From Pseudobacter sp. (lineage in GTDB: Bacteria; Bacteroidota; Bacteroidia; Chitinophagales; Chitinophagaceae): a stretch of 64,000 nt of DNA. How positions within the stretch are numbered: the stretch's first letter is position 1; the number at the start of each line of letters is the position of its first letter. The position numbers and the translations under genes were made by a program. The stretch lies in the NCBI GenBank assembly GCA_017849455.1, contig JAFIGX010000014.1, positions 1-64,000 on the forward strand, read 5' to 3'. Positions 18,132 to 26,421 of the stretch are shown here, in pieces. The notes below the pieces were generated by a model. The model saw only the letters and a program-made list of their open reading frames with translations. It was not told the origin of the DNA and did not search any database.

Positions 18132-19613
18132 CTACAGCCCATCTTTTGTCAACTCATTATTCACGGTGCGCCAGATCCCCAATGGGTTTGCATTTTTCAA
18201 TTCTTCGGGCAATAATGCATCGGGCCAGTTCTGGTATACGATTGGTCTTGCAAAACGTTTGATGCCGTCTGCGCCAACGGAGGTGAATCTTGGATCGGTG
18301 GTAGCGGGGAACGGGCCGCCGTGTTGCATGCTCAATGCTACGGTAACCCCGGTGGGCACTCCATTCATGATGAAGCGGCCGCCGATATTTTTGATCGCTT
18401 CTACCAATGGTGTGTGTTGCAGGATGTCCTGTTCTGTAGCGATGAGCGAAGTGGTGAGTTGTCCTTCCAGGTGTAAGGCCACTTCCGTCATTTCTCTTAT
18501 ATCGCGGCAACGCACCACCAGTGAATAAGGACCGAATACTTCCTGGTGAAGCAAAGGATTGCCGAAAAAATGGGCGCCGGTCACGGAGGCGATGGTAGGG
18601 ACACCCTGGTTGTTGCCGGCCGCTGTGTCCGATTCGGCGATCTTGCTCACTCCTTCCTGGATCAGGGCAGCAGCTCTTTTTTCCTGGTAGGCTTTGGCGA
18701 TGCCGGGATGGAGCATGGTGCCGGGCGGGATTTTCCGGATATTTTCACCCAAAGCCTGTATGAATTGCTGCAGGTCTTTGCCTTCGATGCCGATGATCAG
18801 ACCGGGATTGGTGCAGAATTGTCCAACACTCTGCGTGATCGAATCTGCATACATGGAGGCGATATCATGGGCAGCCGTGGAAAGTTTTTCAGGAAAAAGG
18901 AAAACAGGGTTCACGCTTCCCATTTCTGCAAATACAGGGATGGGCTCCGGGCGTTGATTGGCCCAGTCGAACAGGGCTTTGCCGCCATTGAAGGAACCGG
19001 TGAATCCGACTGCTTTGGTGAGCGGATGCGTTACCAATGCTTTGCCGGTCTCGAAAGAGGCCCCCTGCACATGTGCGAAGATGCCTTCAGGCATTTTACA
19101 TGCTTTTGCAGCAGCCAGGATGCAGGCTGCTACCAGCTCGGATGTTTGTGCATGGGCCGGATGTGCTTTTACGATCACGGGGCAGCCTGCTGCAAATGCG
19201 CAGGCTGTATCGCCTCCTGCTGTCGAGTAAGCAAAGGGAAAATTGCTGGCGCCAAAAATGATCACAGGGCCCAACGGCGTGAGTGTTTTGCGGAGGTCGG
19301 GCCTGGAAGGGTTGCGAGAAGTATCTGCTGTATCGATGCGGGCATCGAGCCAGGAGCCTTTTTCGCAGAAGTCGGCATAGCTGTTGAGCTGGAATACCGT
19401 TCTGGTCAATTCGCTGCGCAGGCGGGCTTCGGGAAGATGGGTCTCTTCCATGGACATCTTCAACAGGTCAGGAGCGGCTTCAGTGAGACGGGTTGCGATG
19501 GTGCGCATGAATTGTGCCCGCTGCTGCAGGGAAAATTTCCTGTATTCAAGAAAAGCCTGCCAGGACTGGCGCAGGATGCCATCGATGGCTTCGGGAGGTG
19601 TATCGGTTGGCAT
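18132..19613 (-). CDS. NADP-type aldehyde dehydrogenase, 2,5-dioxovalerate (ketoglutarate semialdehyde) class
   Basis: Oxidises an aldehyde to the acid; in this subfamily the usual substrate is alpha-ketoglutarate semialdehyde, giving 2-oxoglutarate. Of 493 residues, the general base Glu230 (VFAEMGSVNPVFLFP) and catalytic Cys267 (GQFCTNPGLI) are both present, and the EMGSVNP wording is typical of this subfamily. Lys in VIVKAHPAH, the cofactor phosphate-binding region, is also kept. It starts 23 bases after rimO and is followed by the FAD dehydrogenase, suggesting one minus-strand transcript. Assignment to hydroxyproline catabolism is inferred from the pairing. Confidence 0.9.
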   Translation of the reverse strand: MPTDTPPEAIDGILRQSWQAFLEYRKFSLQQRAQFMRTIATRLTEAAPDLLKMSMEETHLPEARLRSELTRTVFQLNSYADFCEKGSWLDARIDTADTSRNPSRPDLRKTLTPLGPVIIFGASNFPFAYSTAGGDTACAFAAGCPVIVKAHPAHAQTSELVAACILAAAKACKMPEGIFAHVQGASFETGKALVTHPLTKAVGFTGSFNGGKALFDWANQRPEPIPVFAEMGSVNPVFLFPEKLSTAAHDIASMYADSITQSVGQFCTNPGLIIGIEGKDLQQFIQALGENIRKIPPGTMLHPGIAKAYQEKRAAALIQEGVSKIAESDTAAGNNQGVPTIASVTGAHFFGNPLLHQEVFGPYSLVVRCRDIREMTEVALHLEGQLTTSLIATEQDILQHTPLVEAIKNIGGRFIMNGVPTGVTVALSMQHGGPFPATTDPRFTSVGADGIKRFARPIVYQNWPDALLPEELKNANPLGIWRTVNNELTKDGL

Positions 19614-19636
19614 GTGATAATATTTTGGTATTGCCT

Positions 19637-20947
19637 TTATTCTGCCACTTCTCCTTCGAGATCGTAATCGTAGGCTTTGGTGATGGTCACATTCACGAAT
19701 TCTCCTACCGGTAATTTTTTCTTGCTGTGAATGATCACTTCATTGTCCACTTCCACACTATCGAATTCGGTGCGGCCCAGGTAGCGGCCGGCCTCTTTTT
19801 TATCGATCAGTGTTTTGAAGGTCTGTCCTATTTTTTGCTGGTTCTTTTCGTAGCTGATCTCCTGTTGCACTTCCATGATCTCCTGTGCGCGCAATTCTTT
19901 TTCTTCCTGTGGAACATCATCTTCCAGCACGTGGGCTGAAGTGTTCTCCTCATGTGAATAGGTGAATATCCCTACCCTGTCGAACCGGTGTTGTTGGAGG
20001 AATTGGTTTACTGTTTCCACATCGTTCCGGGTCTCGCCGGGAAAACCTGCAATGAGCGTGGTCCGCAGGCAGATGCCGGGAACTTTTTCCCGGATGGCCG
20101 CGATCAGCTCATCCATTTCGGATTTGGTGATCTGACGGCGCATGGCTTTCAGCATATTGTCGCTGGCATGTTGCAGCGGCATATCGAGATAATTACAAAT
20201 ATTCTCCCTTTCTCGCATGACGTCGAGAATTTCCAGGGGGAATTTGGAAGGATAAGCATAATGCAGCCTGATCCATTCCAGTCCTTTCACATCGGCCAGG
20301 CGATGCAGGAGTTCCGGGAGCATTCGTTTTTTATAAATGTCCAGTCCGTAATAGGTCAGCTCCTGGGCTATCAGCATCACTTCTTTCACACCCATGCTCA
20401 CGAGCTTTTCTGCTTCTTTCACCAGTTCTTCCATGGGTTTGCTGATATGGGAGCCACGCATGAGGGGAATGGCGCAGAAGGAGCAGGTGCGGTTGCAACC
20501 TTCCGATATTTTCAGGTAGGCATAATGTTTAGGAGTGGCCAGCAGCCGCTCTCCTACCAGCTCCGACTTATAATCGGCTTCAAATTGTTTGAGGATGAGG
20601 GGCAATTCCATGGTGCCGAAATAGGCATCCACTTCGGGGATCTCCTGTTCGAGGTTATTGCGATAGCGTTCGCTCAGGCAACCTGTTACATATACTTTAT
20701 CCAGCTTGCCACGGCGTTTAAGCTCTACCTGGCCCAGGATGGTATTGATGGATTCTTCCTTGGCTTTGTCGATAAAGCCACAGGTGTTCACGATCACGAT
20801 GTTGTGGTCCGATTTGGCATTTTCATGCACCACATCGATATCATTGGCTTTGAGCTGGCCGCTCAATACCTCACTGTCGACCATATTCTTACTGCAGCCC
20901 AGCGTAATGATATTGACCTTGTCCTGTTTGCGCGTTCTTGTTTTCAT
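19637..20947 (-). CDS. rimO: Ribosomal protein S12 methylthiotransferase RimO
   Basis: Radical-SAM enzyme that adds a methylthio group to the conserved aspartate of ribosomal protein S12. Order: N-terminal MTTase domain with cluster ligands Cys18 (LGCSKN), Cys56 (NTCGF) and Cys90 (TGCLSERY); radical-SAM CxxxCxxC at Cys151, Cys155 and Cys158 (CNRTCSFC); C-terminal TRAM domain (from about residue 375). The 436-residue length is normal. IPEVDAYFGT and YAYLKISEGCNRTCSFC favour RimO over MiaB. A -7 promoter element lies only about 11 bases upstream of the ATG, so the mRNA may be nearly leaderless. Confidence 0.97.
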   Translation of the reverse strand: MKTRTRKQDKVNIITLGCSKNMVDSEVLSGQLKANDIDVVHENAKSDHNIVIVNTCGFIDKAKEESINTILGQVELKRRGKLDKVYVTGCLSERYRNNLEQEIPEVDAYFGTMELPLILKQFEADYKSELVGERLLATPKHYAYLKISEGCNRTCSFCAIPLMRGSHISKPMEELVKEAEKLVSMGVKEVMLIAQELTYYGLDIYKKRMLPELLHRLADVKGLEWIRLHYAYPSKFPLEILDVMRERENICNYLDMPLQHASDNMLKAMRRQITKSEMDELIAAIREKVPGICLRTTLIAGFPGETRNDVETVNQFLQQHRFDRVGIFTYSHEENTSAHVLEDDVPQEEKELRAQEIMEVQQEISYEKNQQKIGQTFKTLIDKKEAGRYLGRTEFDSVEVDNEVIIHSKKKLPVGEFVNVTITKAYDYDLEGEVAE

Positions 20948-20957
20948 ACTGAGGGCG

Positions 20958-20965
20958 CAAAGTTA
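20958..20965 (-). promoter_or_regulatory. Probable -7 element of rimO
   Basis: On the minus strand the bases read TAACTTTG, fitting TAnnTTTG. Transcription would begin near 20951, four or so bases before the rimO ATG (20947). Confidence 0.45.
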
Positions 20966-20970
20966 ACTAC

Positions 20971-20997
20971 AAAAAAAATAAGAGCCCCTTCTGGGGC
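20971..20997 (-). terminator. Small hairpin with T run, minus-strand orientation
   Basis: Stem GCCCC/GGGGC (20984-20988 and 20993-20997) with loop TTCT; on the minus strand it is followed by a run of eight T (20971-20978). It lies upstream of the rimO promoter, so it would stop minus-strand transcripts coming from the right. No gene on that strand is immediately upstream, so its role is unclear. Confidence 0.4.
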
Positions 20998-21098
20998 CTA
21001 TTCCGTTGAAATTTATGCATTTAGCTGTAAAAATTTGATTTTGGTGGGGGTTTGGCACAGTTTTTTACTCTTTAAAAGCAGATTAAACACAATAATGT

Positions 21099-21584
21099 AT
21101 GAAAAAATTTTTGGTTGTTTTGGGGATTACAGGGATGGCAGCGGTTGCATCCTCTGCTTCTGCTCAATCCCTGGGGTCTGATTATCAAACGGCAGTGGGT
21201 GTGAAAATCTATCCTGGCGCCTTATCGGTGAAGCATTTTATCAAGGATGATGTAGCGCTCGAAGGGTTGGGATATTTCTGGAGATATGGCTTTCGTGTTA
21301 CAGGCTTGTATGAATTCCATGGGGATATCAATAATGCGCCTGGCCTGAAATGGTATATCGGGCCTGGTGCGCATATCGGGTTCTGGAATAATGACTGGTC
21401 CAAACGTTATCCCGACCGCAGCGATGGCGTGAATGTTGGTGTAGATGGTGTGCTGGGCCTCGATTACAAGATCAAGGGCGCACCGATCAATCTCAGTCTC
21501 GACTGGCAGCCTTCCTTCAACATTATCGGCTATACTTATTTTGAAGGTGGCTGGGGAGGATTTGCAGCGAGGTTTGCTTTCTGA
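21099..21584 (+). CDS. Small exported protein, probable outer-membrane beta-barrel
   Basis: A 161-residue protein with a clear signal peptide (MKKFLVVLGITGMAAVASSASAQ). The rest alternates aromatic/hydrophobic and polar residues in short strands with many Gly and Asn turns and ends in an aromatic residue (GGFAARFAF), which is typical of beta-barrel proteins inserted by the BAM complex. It resembles small opacity-like barrel proteins, but I cannot name a family. It is monocistronic and followed within 6 bases by an intergenic inverted repeat. Confidence 0.8.
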   Translation: MKKFLVVLGITGMAAVASSASAQSLGSDYQTAVGVKIYPGALSVKHFIKDDVALEGLGYFWRYGFRVTGLYEFHGDINNAPGLKWYIGPGAHIGFWNNDWSKRYPDRSDGVNVGVDGVLGLDYKIKGAPINLSLDWQPSFNIIGYTYFEGGWGGFAARFAF

Positions 21585-21589
21585 AGAAC

Positions 21590-21681
21590 GGTTGAAAAGT
21601 TAACAAGTTGACAAGTTGAAAAGGGAATTCCCGAATTGCAGGAACTCCCTTTTCAACTTTTTAACCTGTCAACATATCAAC
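21590..21681. repeat. Intergenic inverted repeat with octamer arms (copy A)
   Basis: The left arm reads as consecutive units of pattern RGTTRAMA (GGTTGAAA, AGTTAACA, AGTTGACA, AGTTGAAA). The right arm (about 21641-21681) is its degenerate reverse complement. The centre (AAGGGAATTCCCGAATTGCA then GGAACTCCCTT) resembles copies C (33137-33229) and D (35322-35424). It fills the gap between two convergent genes and may act as a bidirectional terminator. Confidence 0.9.
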
Positions 21682-21690
21682 TATCCTTCT

Positions 21691-24309
21691 TTACTTCGCC
21701 TCCAATCCATTCGTGATCAGATACACCAGGTTGGCGCGATGCGCTTTTGTTTCTTCATTGGAAGAAACGGCAGCGCTCATCTGTGCCTTGACCTTCCTCA
21801 GCGTATACAAGGCGGCTGCCTTGGACACATCATCGTACGACTGGTTTTTCGGGTCTACTATTTCGAGCAGACCTTTTACAAAGGCCGTTTGCAGGTATTG
21901 ACGATATACATTTACGTTAGTGTTCAGGTCGGCATCGAATATGCCTTTCTGCAGATCGCTCATCAGGCTGGCAACGCTGTATTGATTTCCATAGAGACGG
22001 GTATTGGTCATGCGTTGCAGGGTGGCGGGATGCGCAATGTGCGACAAGGCGCCGCCTACCTGCATCGTCAGGCTGTTGGCGGTAATGCGGGGGTCATCGC
22101 CATTCTGGCCCTGCGTGAAGCCACGGCGCTGGGGTTGCAGGTAAGGGAATACCTGTGCATCTGCATCGAAGGCATTGGGCGCGAAAATATATTTGTTCAG
22201 TACCTCCACTGCCCTCTTCTGCGTGGCCAGCGGTACGGGCGTGTAAGGCTTCTCTCCTGATTTTTGTTCAGGATAGCTCCTGTCGATATAGACACCGCCT
22301 ATATAGCGGCTCACGGCAGAGATCATGCTGAGGCGCTGGTTGAGCAATGTGCCGTAGCGCGAGCGTAGTTCGCCATAGGATTGCCCGTTCTTGGTATATT
22401 TCTGTACGAGCTTGCCCATGGTGGCATTCACGATCCTGAACCTTTCTTCCGCATAGCCGATGGCATCATTGGTGAGCTCATTGATATTCACGCGGGGGTC
22501 CATGGCCTTACCGGGCGCGCGCATGTCATCGCCATCATTTCCGAAGGCCAGGTATGGCTCATTGCTGCGGGAAATGATCTTTTTCAAGCCTTCGGCTTCT
22601 TCGGCCTGACTGAACGGCGTATACCCATACTCGATAGCCCATAGATCGTAAGGGCCTGCTTTGGTGGTATAATAATCGCCCTGCTTGCTTCTGTCGGCAG
22701 CGATATTGATGGCCGGATAATCCATCACGGAGCCGATCAATCCGATCTTGTGGGTGATCGCCGTATTGTTGATCTCTGCAGGCGATAGCATCTGGCTGGC
22801 TTTCATGTTATGGTTCAGACCGAGGGTATGCCCCATTTCATGCATCACCAGGTAAGTAAGGAATTGCTTGTGCATTTCCTTGATCTCTTTTTCCGGTGCG
22901 CCGGTGGCGTCCAGTACGGTCATGCCGGTCATGTACTGGGCCTTGAGCTCACTGGCGATATTGCAGGTGTTGAGATGATTGGGATCGTCCATACCCGGCA
23001 CATGGAATGGCAGTTGTGGTTGCTCGGCTGTCCTGAAACCCTGTGGCATGGTCGAGATGGAAGGCCCGCCAAACAATTCATCCAGTATCGGTGTGGCGCT
23101 ACCTGAATACCACTCGATGGTGATATCGGCGCCCAGGATCTGTCCTGTCTTCGGGTTCACGAAACTAGGTCCTATAGCGCCATAACTGGGTTGTGCCGAA
23201 GCTACCCAGCGGATCACATTGTAACGGATATCATCAGGGTTCCAGGTGGCATCGTCGGGCATGATCTTCATCTGCACGGCATTTTTGAAACCGGCTTTTT
23301 CGAAAGCTTCATTCCATTTCAATCCGGCATCCACGATAGCCTGACGGTATTCTACCGGGGTCGTGTTCTCTACCCAGAAAACAATGGGCTCTACCGGCTC
23401 ACTGAGCGCAGCAGAGGGATCTTTTTTCACAAGATTCCAGCGGTGGATGATGTCCTTATAGGGTACAGGGCTGATGCTGGTCTGATTATTCACAAACTGG
23501 GAGAAATAACCAACGCGGGGATCATCGGCCCTCGGCCTGAAATCGTTTTGCGGCATTTCGATCAGGCTGTGCTGCATGCGAACACGCACATAGCGGGCGT
23601 CGGTAATATCGGGGCCGCCGCTGTTGAAAGGCGCCGGGTTATCATACGCGAGGTCCACCACTACGTCCGTATTGTTGGGGAAAGAACGTACTTCATAATA
23701 CTTCGATTTGGCGGGGTTGAGCGAACCGAGGTTGAAGAACATGGAAGCAAAGGGCCCTGGTGGGATCAGTGGTTTCACACCGTCGAGCTTTTCACTGATG
23801 AAAAGGCCGTCTGCATTGATGAGGTAGCCGTCGCCATCTTCTGCATTTACTTTCTCGGCGAGGAATACGGCCTCCGGTTTATCTACTTCCGCCGTTTTGC
23901 TTACTGCATTGGCGGGATCATACCAGAAACGGGTGTTGACGCGGGAGAACTCGAGCTTGTCGAAACTTTTCTGCACTTTGAACACCAGTGTTGTCCTGTG
24001 CATGCCCTGGTTGAGGAAGAGGGAAGTAGGGCCGTTGACGGAAAAGCTCTGGTAAATATATTCTTTACCCAATTGATTTTTTTTGACATAAAGCTGAACG
24101 CTGCCAGTGGCGGTATCCTGGTAGATGGTGAACATCCCATCGACCTTGCGACTGGATTTCACCTTATCTGTGATACCGGCCGGTTTCTTCGGCTTTGAGG
24201 TGTCGGGAGCTGCGACAGGAGGCGCAGGTGTTTTGGACTTGTCCTGGGCCTGGGCATTGGTCGGTATCAATGCTGGCATCACCAGGAACAATAACAGTAG
24301 TTTTTTCAT
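21691..24309 (-). CDS. Secreted zinc-dependent metalloprotease (DUF5117/DUF5118-type)
   Basis: An 872-residue exported protein. The metzincin-like zinc site HEMGHTLGLNHN (His490, Glu491, His494, His500) is complete, so it should be an active peptidase. The long N-terminal part (residues about 40-400: KVKSSRKVDGMFTIYQDTATGSVQLYVKKNQ...) corresponds to the DUF5118 and DUF5117 regions found with this protease type in Bacteroidota. I start it at 24309 (MKKLLLLFLVMPALIPTNAQAQ, a good signal peptide); the frame runs 11 codons further up, but that extension would spoil the signal peptide. Target unknown. It lies apart from the upstream lutA-like gene by about 130 bases and ends beside repeat copy A. 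Confidence 0.9.
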   Translation of the reverse strand: MKKLLLLFLVMPALIPTNAQAQDKSKTPAPPVAAPDTSKPKKPAGITDKVKSSRKVDGMFTIYQDTATGSVQLYVKKNQLGKEYIYQSFSVNGPTSLFLNQGMHRTTLVFKVQKSFDKLEFSRVNTRFWYDPANAVSKTAEVDKPEAVFLAEKVNAEDGDGYLINADGLFISEKLDGVKPLIPPGPFASMFFNLGSLNPAKSKYYEVRSFPNNTDVVVDLAYDNPAPFNSGGPDITDARYVRVRMQHSLIEMPQNDFRPRADDPRVGYFSQFVNNQTSISPVPYKDIIHRWNLVKKDPSAALSEPVEPIVFWVENTTPVEYRQAIVDAGLKWNEAFEKAGFKNAVQMKIMPDDATWNPDDIRYNVIRWVASAQPSYGAIGPSFVNPKTGQILGADITIEWYSGSATPILDELFGGPSISTMPQGFRTAEQPQLPFHVPGMDDPNHLNTCNIASELKAQYMTGMTVLDATGAPEKEIKEMHKQFLTYLVMHEMGHTLGLNHNMKASQMLSPAEINNTAITHKIGLIGSVMDYPAINIAADRSKQGDYYTTKAGPYDLWAIEYGYTPFSQAEEAEGLKKIISRSNEPYLAFGNDGDDMRAPGKAMDPRVNINELTNDAIGYAEERFRIVNATMGKLVQKYTKNGQSYGELRSRYGTLLNQRLSMISAVSRYIGGVYIDRSYPEQKSGEKPYTPVPLATQKRAVEVLNKYIFAPNAFDADAQVFPYLQPQRRGFTQGQNGDDPRITANSLTMQVGGALSHIAHPATLQRMTNTRLYGNQYSVASLMSDLQKGIFDADLNTNVNVYRQYLQTAFVKGLLEIVDPKNQSYDDVSKAAALYTLRKVKAQMSAAVSSNEETKAHRANLVYLITNGLEAK

Positions 24310-24438
24310 AACATGTGCGTTTAATGTACAGTTTAGTTCCATTGAATATACAACGCAATCAGGGAGAAAGAGACAATAATTGGATGGAAGTGAAAAATTT
24401 TGATAAGACCGGTCTGCCCGGCTGCGGGAGATTGGGTA

Positions 24439-25158
24439 TTACCAACCGCTGGCCAGTACGTCGGCAATATGCATGGTTTGCAGGGAAAGCTTTTTATAAC
24501 GGATATAACCATCGAGGTGCATGAGGCAGGAATGGTCGGTTGAAATGATGCATTCAGCGCCGGTTTCACGGGCATTGGTCACTTTCTGATCGGCCATGCC
24601 CATGGAGATCGGTTCGAATTTTACGGCGAATGTGCCTCCGAAACCGCAACAGGTCTCCACGTCTTTCATCTCCACCAGTTCCAGTCCTTTCACATTCGAC
24701 AAAAGCCTGCGGGGTTCTTCCTTGATCCTGCATTCCCGAAGCCCGGCGCAGGAATCATGATAAGTTGCCTTGGTATGAAGAGAAGCGCCGAAATTGTCGG
24801 CCTGTAATACATTAACGAGGAATTCCGAAAATTCGAAAGTTCTTTTTTGCAGATCTTTTACTTCATTATGATGAGAAGAGTTATCGAATAATTTGGGGTA
24901 ATAGTTCCTTACGAAACCAGTACAGGAAGCGCTGGGCGCTACCACGTAATCCGCTCCACTGAAATCTTTCAGGAATTTGGTACATACTTCTTTGGCATCG
25001 CTCCAAAAGCCTGCATTGAAGGCAGGTTGCCCGCAGCAGGTCTGGTTGCTATTATATTCTACCGTGCACCCGGCTTTTTCCAAAACCTTTACCATGTTGA
25101 AGGCCGTTTGCGGATACAACTGATCGATGAAGCAGGGTATAAAGAGTTGTACGTTCAT
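24439..25158 (-). CDS. LutA/YkgE-like cysteine-rich (Fe-S) oxidoreductase subunit
   Basis: A 239-residue protein with two CCG domains, each containing a Cys-Cys pair (NQTCCGQPAF about residue 42; VETCCGFGGTF about 170) plus further cysteines (IPCF, ASCTG, DSCAG). Such proteins, as in LutA or the GlcF/HdrD tails, bind an iron-sulfur centre and take part in lactate oxidation or other electron transfer. The partner subunits LutB and LutC are not next to it, so the electron acceptor is unclear. Its ATG overlaps the ribH stop (ATGA, 25155-25158), implying translational coupling. Confidence 0.9.
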   Translation of the reverse strand: MNVQLFIPCFIDQLYPQTAFNMVKVLEKAGCTVEYNSNQTCCGQPAFNAGFWSDAKEVCTKFLKDFSGADYVVAPSASCTGFVRNYYPKLFDNSSHHNEVKDLQKRTFEFSEFLVNVLQADNFGASLHTKATYHDSCAGLRECRIKEEPRRLLSNVKGLELVEMKDVETCCGFGGTFAVKFEPISMGMADQKVTNARETGAECIISTDHSCLMHLDGYIRYKKLSLQTMHIADVLASGW

Positions 25159-25667
25159 CCTTCATGATTTCTTTTAATGGCATTGGTCAGCGCCACCATT
25201 TTCAAAGCAGTGATGGCAGCTTCTTCGCCTTTGTGCCCATGCTTGCCGCCGATGCGTTCATCGGCCTGTTGCTGGTTATCGACCGTAAGCACACCGAAGA
25301 TAACAGGAACGGCCAACTGAAGGTTCAGATGCACTACCCCATCCGTTACTCCTTTGCATACATAATCGAAATGCGGGGTATCTCCGCGCAGCACGCATCC
25401 CAGGGCGATAAATGCCATTGGCCTGTCGTCCTTATACTTGTTATGGTCCCAATAGCTTTTGATGGCGAACGGGATCTCGAAGGTGCCCGGAACAGTGATG
25501 GTATGGATATGCTTCACGTTGTGTTGCTGTAGAACGCGGACGCAGCCTTCTTCCAGCTTATCGACGATGGCCGCGTTCCATTCGGTACGCACAATAACGA
25601 TACAGGCATCCTGGTTGAGAATGCCTGCATCTATCTGTAATAATTTGCTGTTGTTGACTTCTGCCAT
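25155..25667 (-). CDS. ribH: 6,7-dimethyl-8-ribityllumazine synthase
   Basis: Penultimate enzyme of riboflavin biosynthesis, joining a ribityl-aminopyrimidine with dihydroxybutanone phosphate. The 170 residues contain the substrate-binding motifs GTFEIPFA (about 61-68), GCVLRGDTPHFDYVCKGVTDGV (with the catalytic His in TPHFDY) and PVIFGVLTVDNQQQADER. It probably belongs to the minus-strand run pdhA, TPR gene, ribH, lutA-like gene. It lies 36 bases after the TPR gene and overlaps the next gene by 4 bases. Other riboflavin genes are not in view. Confidence 0.97.
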   Translation of the reverse strand: MAEVNNSKLLQIDAGILNQDACIVIVRTEWNAAIVDKLEEGCVRVLQQHNVKHIHTITVPGTFEIPFAIKSYWDHNKYKDDRPMAFIALGCVLRGDTPHFDYVCKGVTDGVVHLNLQLAVPVIFGVLTVDNQQQADERIGGKHGHKGEEAAITALKMVALTNAIKRNHEG

Positions 25668-25703
25668 TATGAAAAAGTTTGGTCCGGGTAGTTGGCTTCT
25701 CTC

Positions 25704-26396
25704 CTACCTGGTCACTCCCAGTTTGGCCAGGTATTTATCGGCCTCATACCCGCGGGGGCTGATTGGATATTTTTCTTTAAGCTGTTTCAGGGTGGCAACG
25801 GCGTCGTTTGTTTTGCCGAGGTCCTGGTACAGCATGGCTGCACGGAACAGGTATTCGGGAGAATTGATATTGTCGTCCGGGAAAACTGTTCCTGCTTTTT
25901 TATAATAGTCGATCGCTTCCTGTTTTTTGCCGAGCTCTGAAAGCGCATCGCCCAGGAGGCCGTTCGATCTTACCTGCAAGGGTTTGGAACTGGTGGAAAA
26001 ATCTTTCAGTTGTTTTATGGCGTTGTTGAAATCGCCCAGTTGCAAGTAGCAGGCGCCTGCGTAGAATTTTGCCAGGTTGGCCGAAGGCGTACCGCTGTAT
26101 TTGGAAATGATCTTCAGGAAACCCTGGTTGGCGCCATCGCCATTGAGGGCCAGGTTGAATGAATCATTCTTGAAATAGGATTCCGCTTTCCACATAGCAG
26201 TGCCGGCTTTGACCTCTTCAGGGCCTTTGATGAAATTTTTATAGCCGAAATAGCCGCCTACTGCCAGCACGATCACAATGAGCGCATAGCTGAGCGGTTT
26301 ACTATTCTTGCTCCAGAACTGTTGGGCAGATCTCACCACCCTTTCTTCCGAGGTCTTTTGATTGCTCTGTTCCGGTTGCTTCACTTCAGTAGCCAT
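25704..26396 (-). CDS. Membrane-anchored tetratricopeptide-repeat protein (YfgM-like)
   Basis: A 230-residue protein with a hydrophilic N-terminus, one transmembrane helix (about 36-53, YALIVIVLAVGGYFGYKNF) and a periplasmic TPR region of three or four repeats (about 70-225: AKFYAGACYLQLGDFNNAIKQL; LGDALSELGKKQEAIDYYKKA; AAMLYQDLGKTNDAVATLKQL). The layout matches YfgM-type ancillary proteins of the secretion machinery, though a general scaffold role is as likely. It lies between pdhA and ribH, with gaps of 25 and 36 bases, a gene order seen in other Bacteroidota as far as I recall. Confidence 0.85.
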   Translation of the reverse strand: MATEVKQPEQSNQKTSEERVVRSAQQFWSKNSKPLSYALIVIVLAVGGYFGYKNFIKGPEEVKAGTAMWKAESYFKNDSFNLALNGDGANQGFLKIISKYSGTPSANLAKFYAGACYLQLGDFNNAIKQLKDFSTSSKPLQVRSNGLLGDALSELGKKQEAIDYYKKAGTVFPDDNINSPEYLFRAAMLYQDLGKTNDAVATLKQLKEKYPISPRGYEADKYLAKLGVTR

Positions 26397-26421
26397 GTAT
26401 TATAATTGTGTTTTAAGGTTT

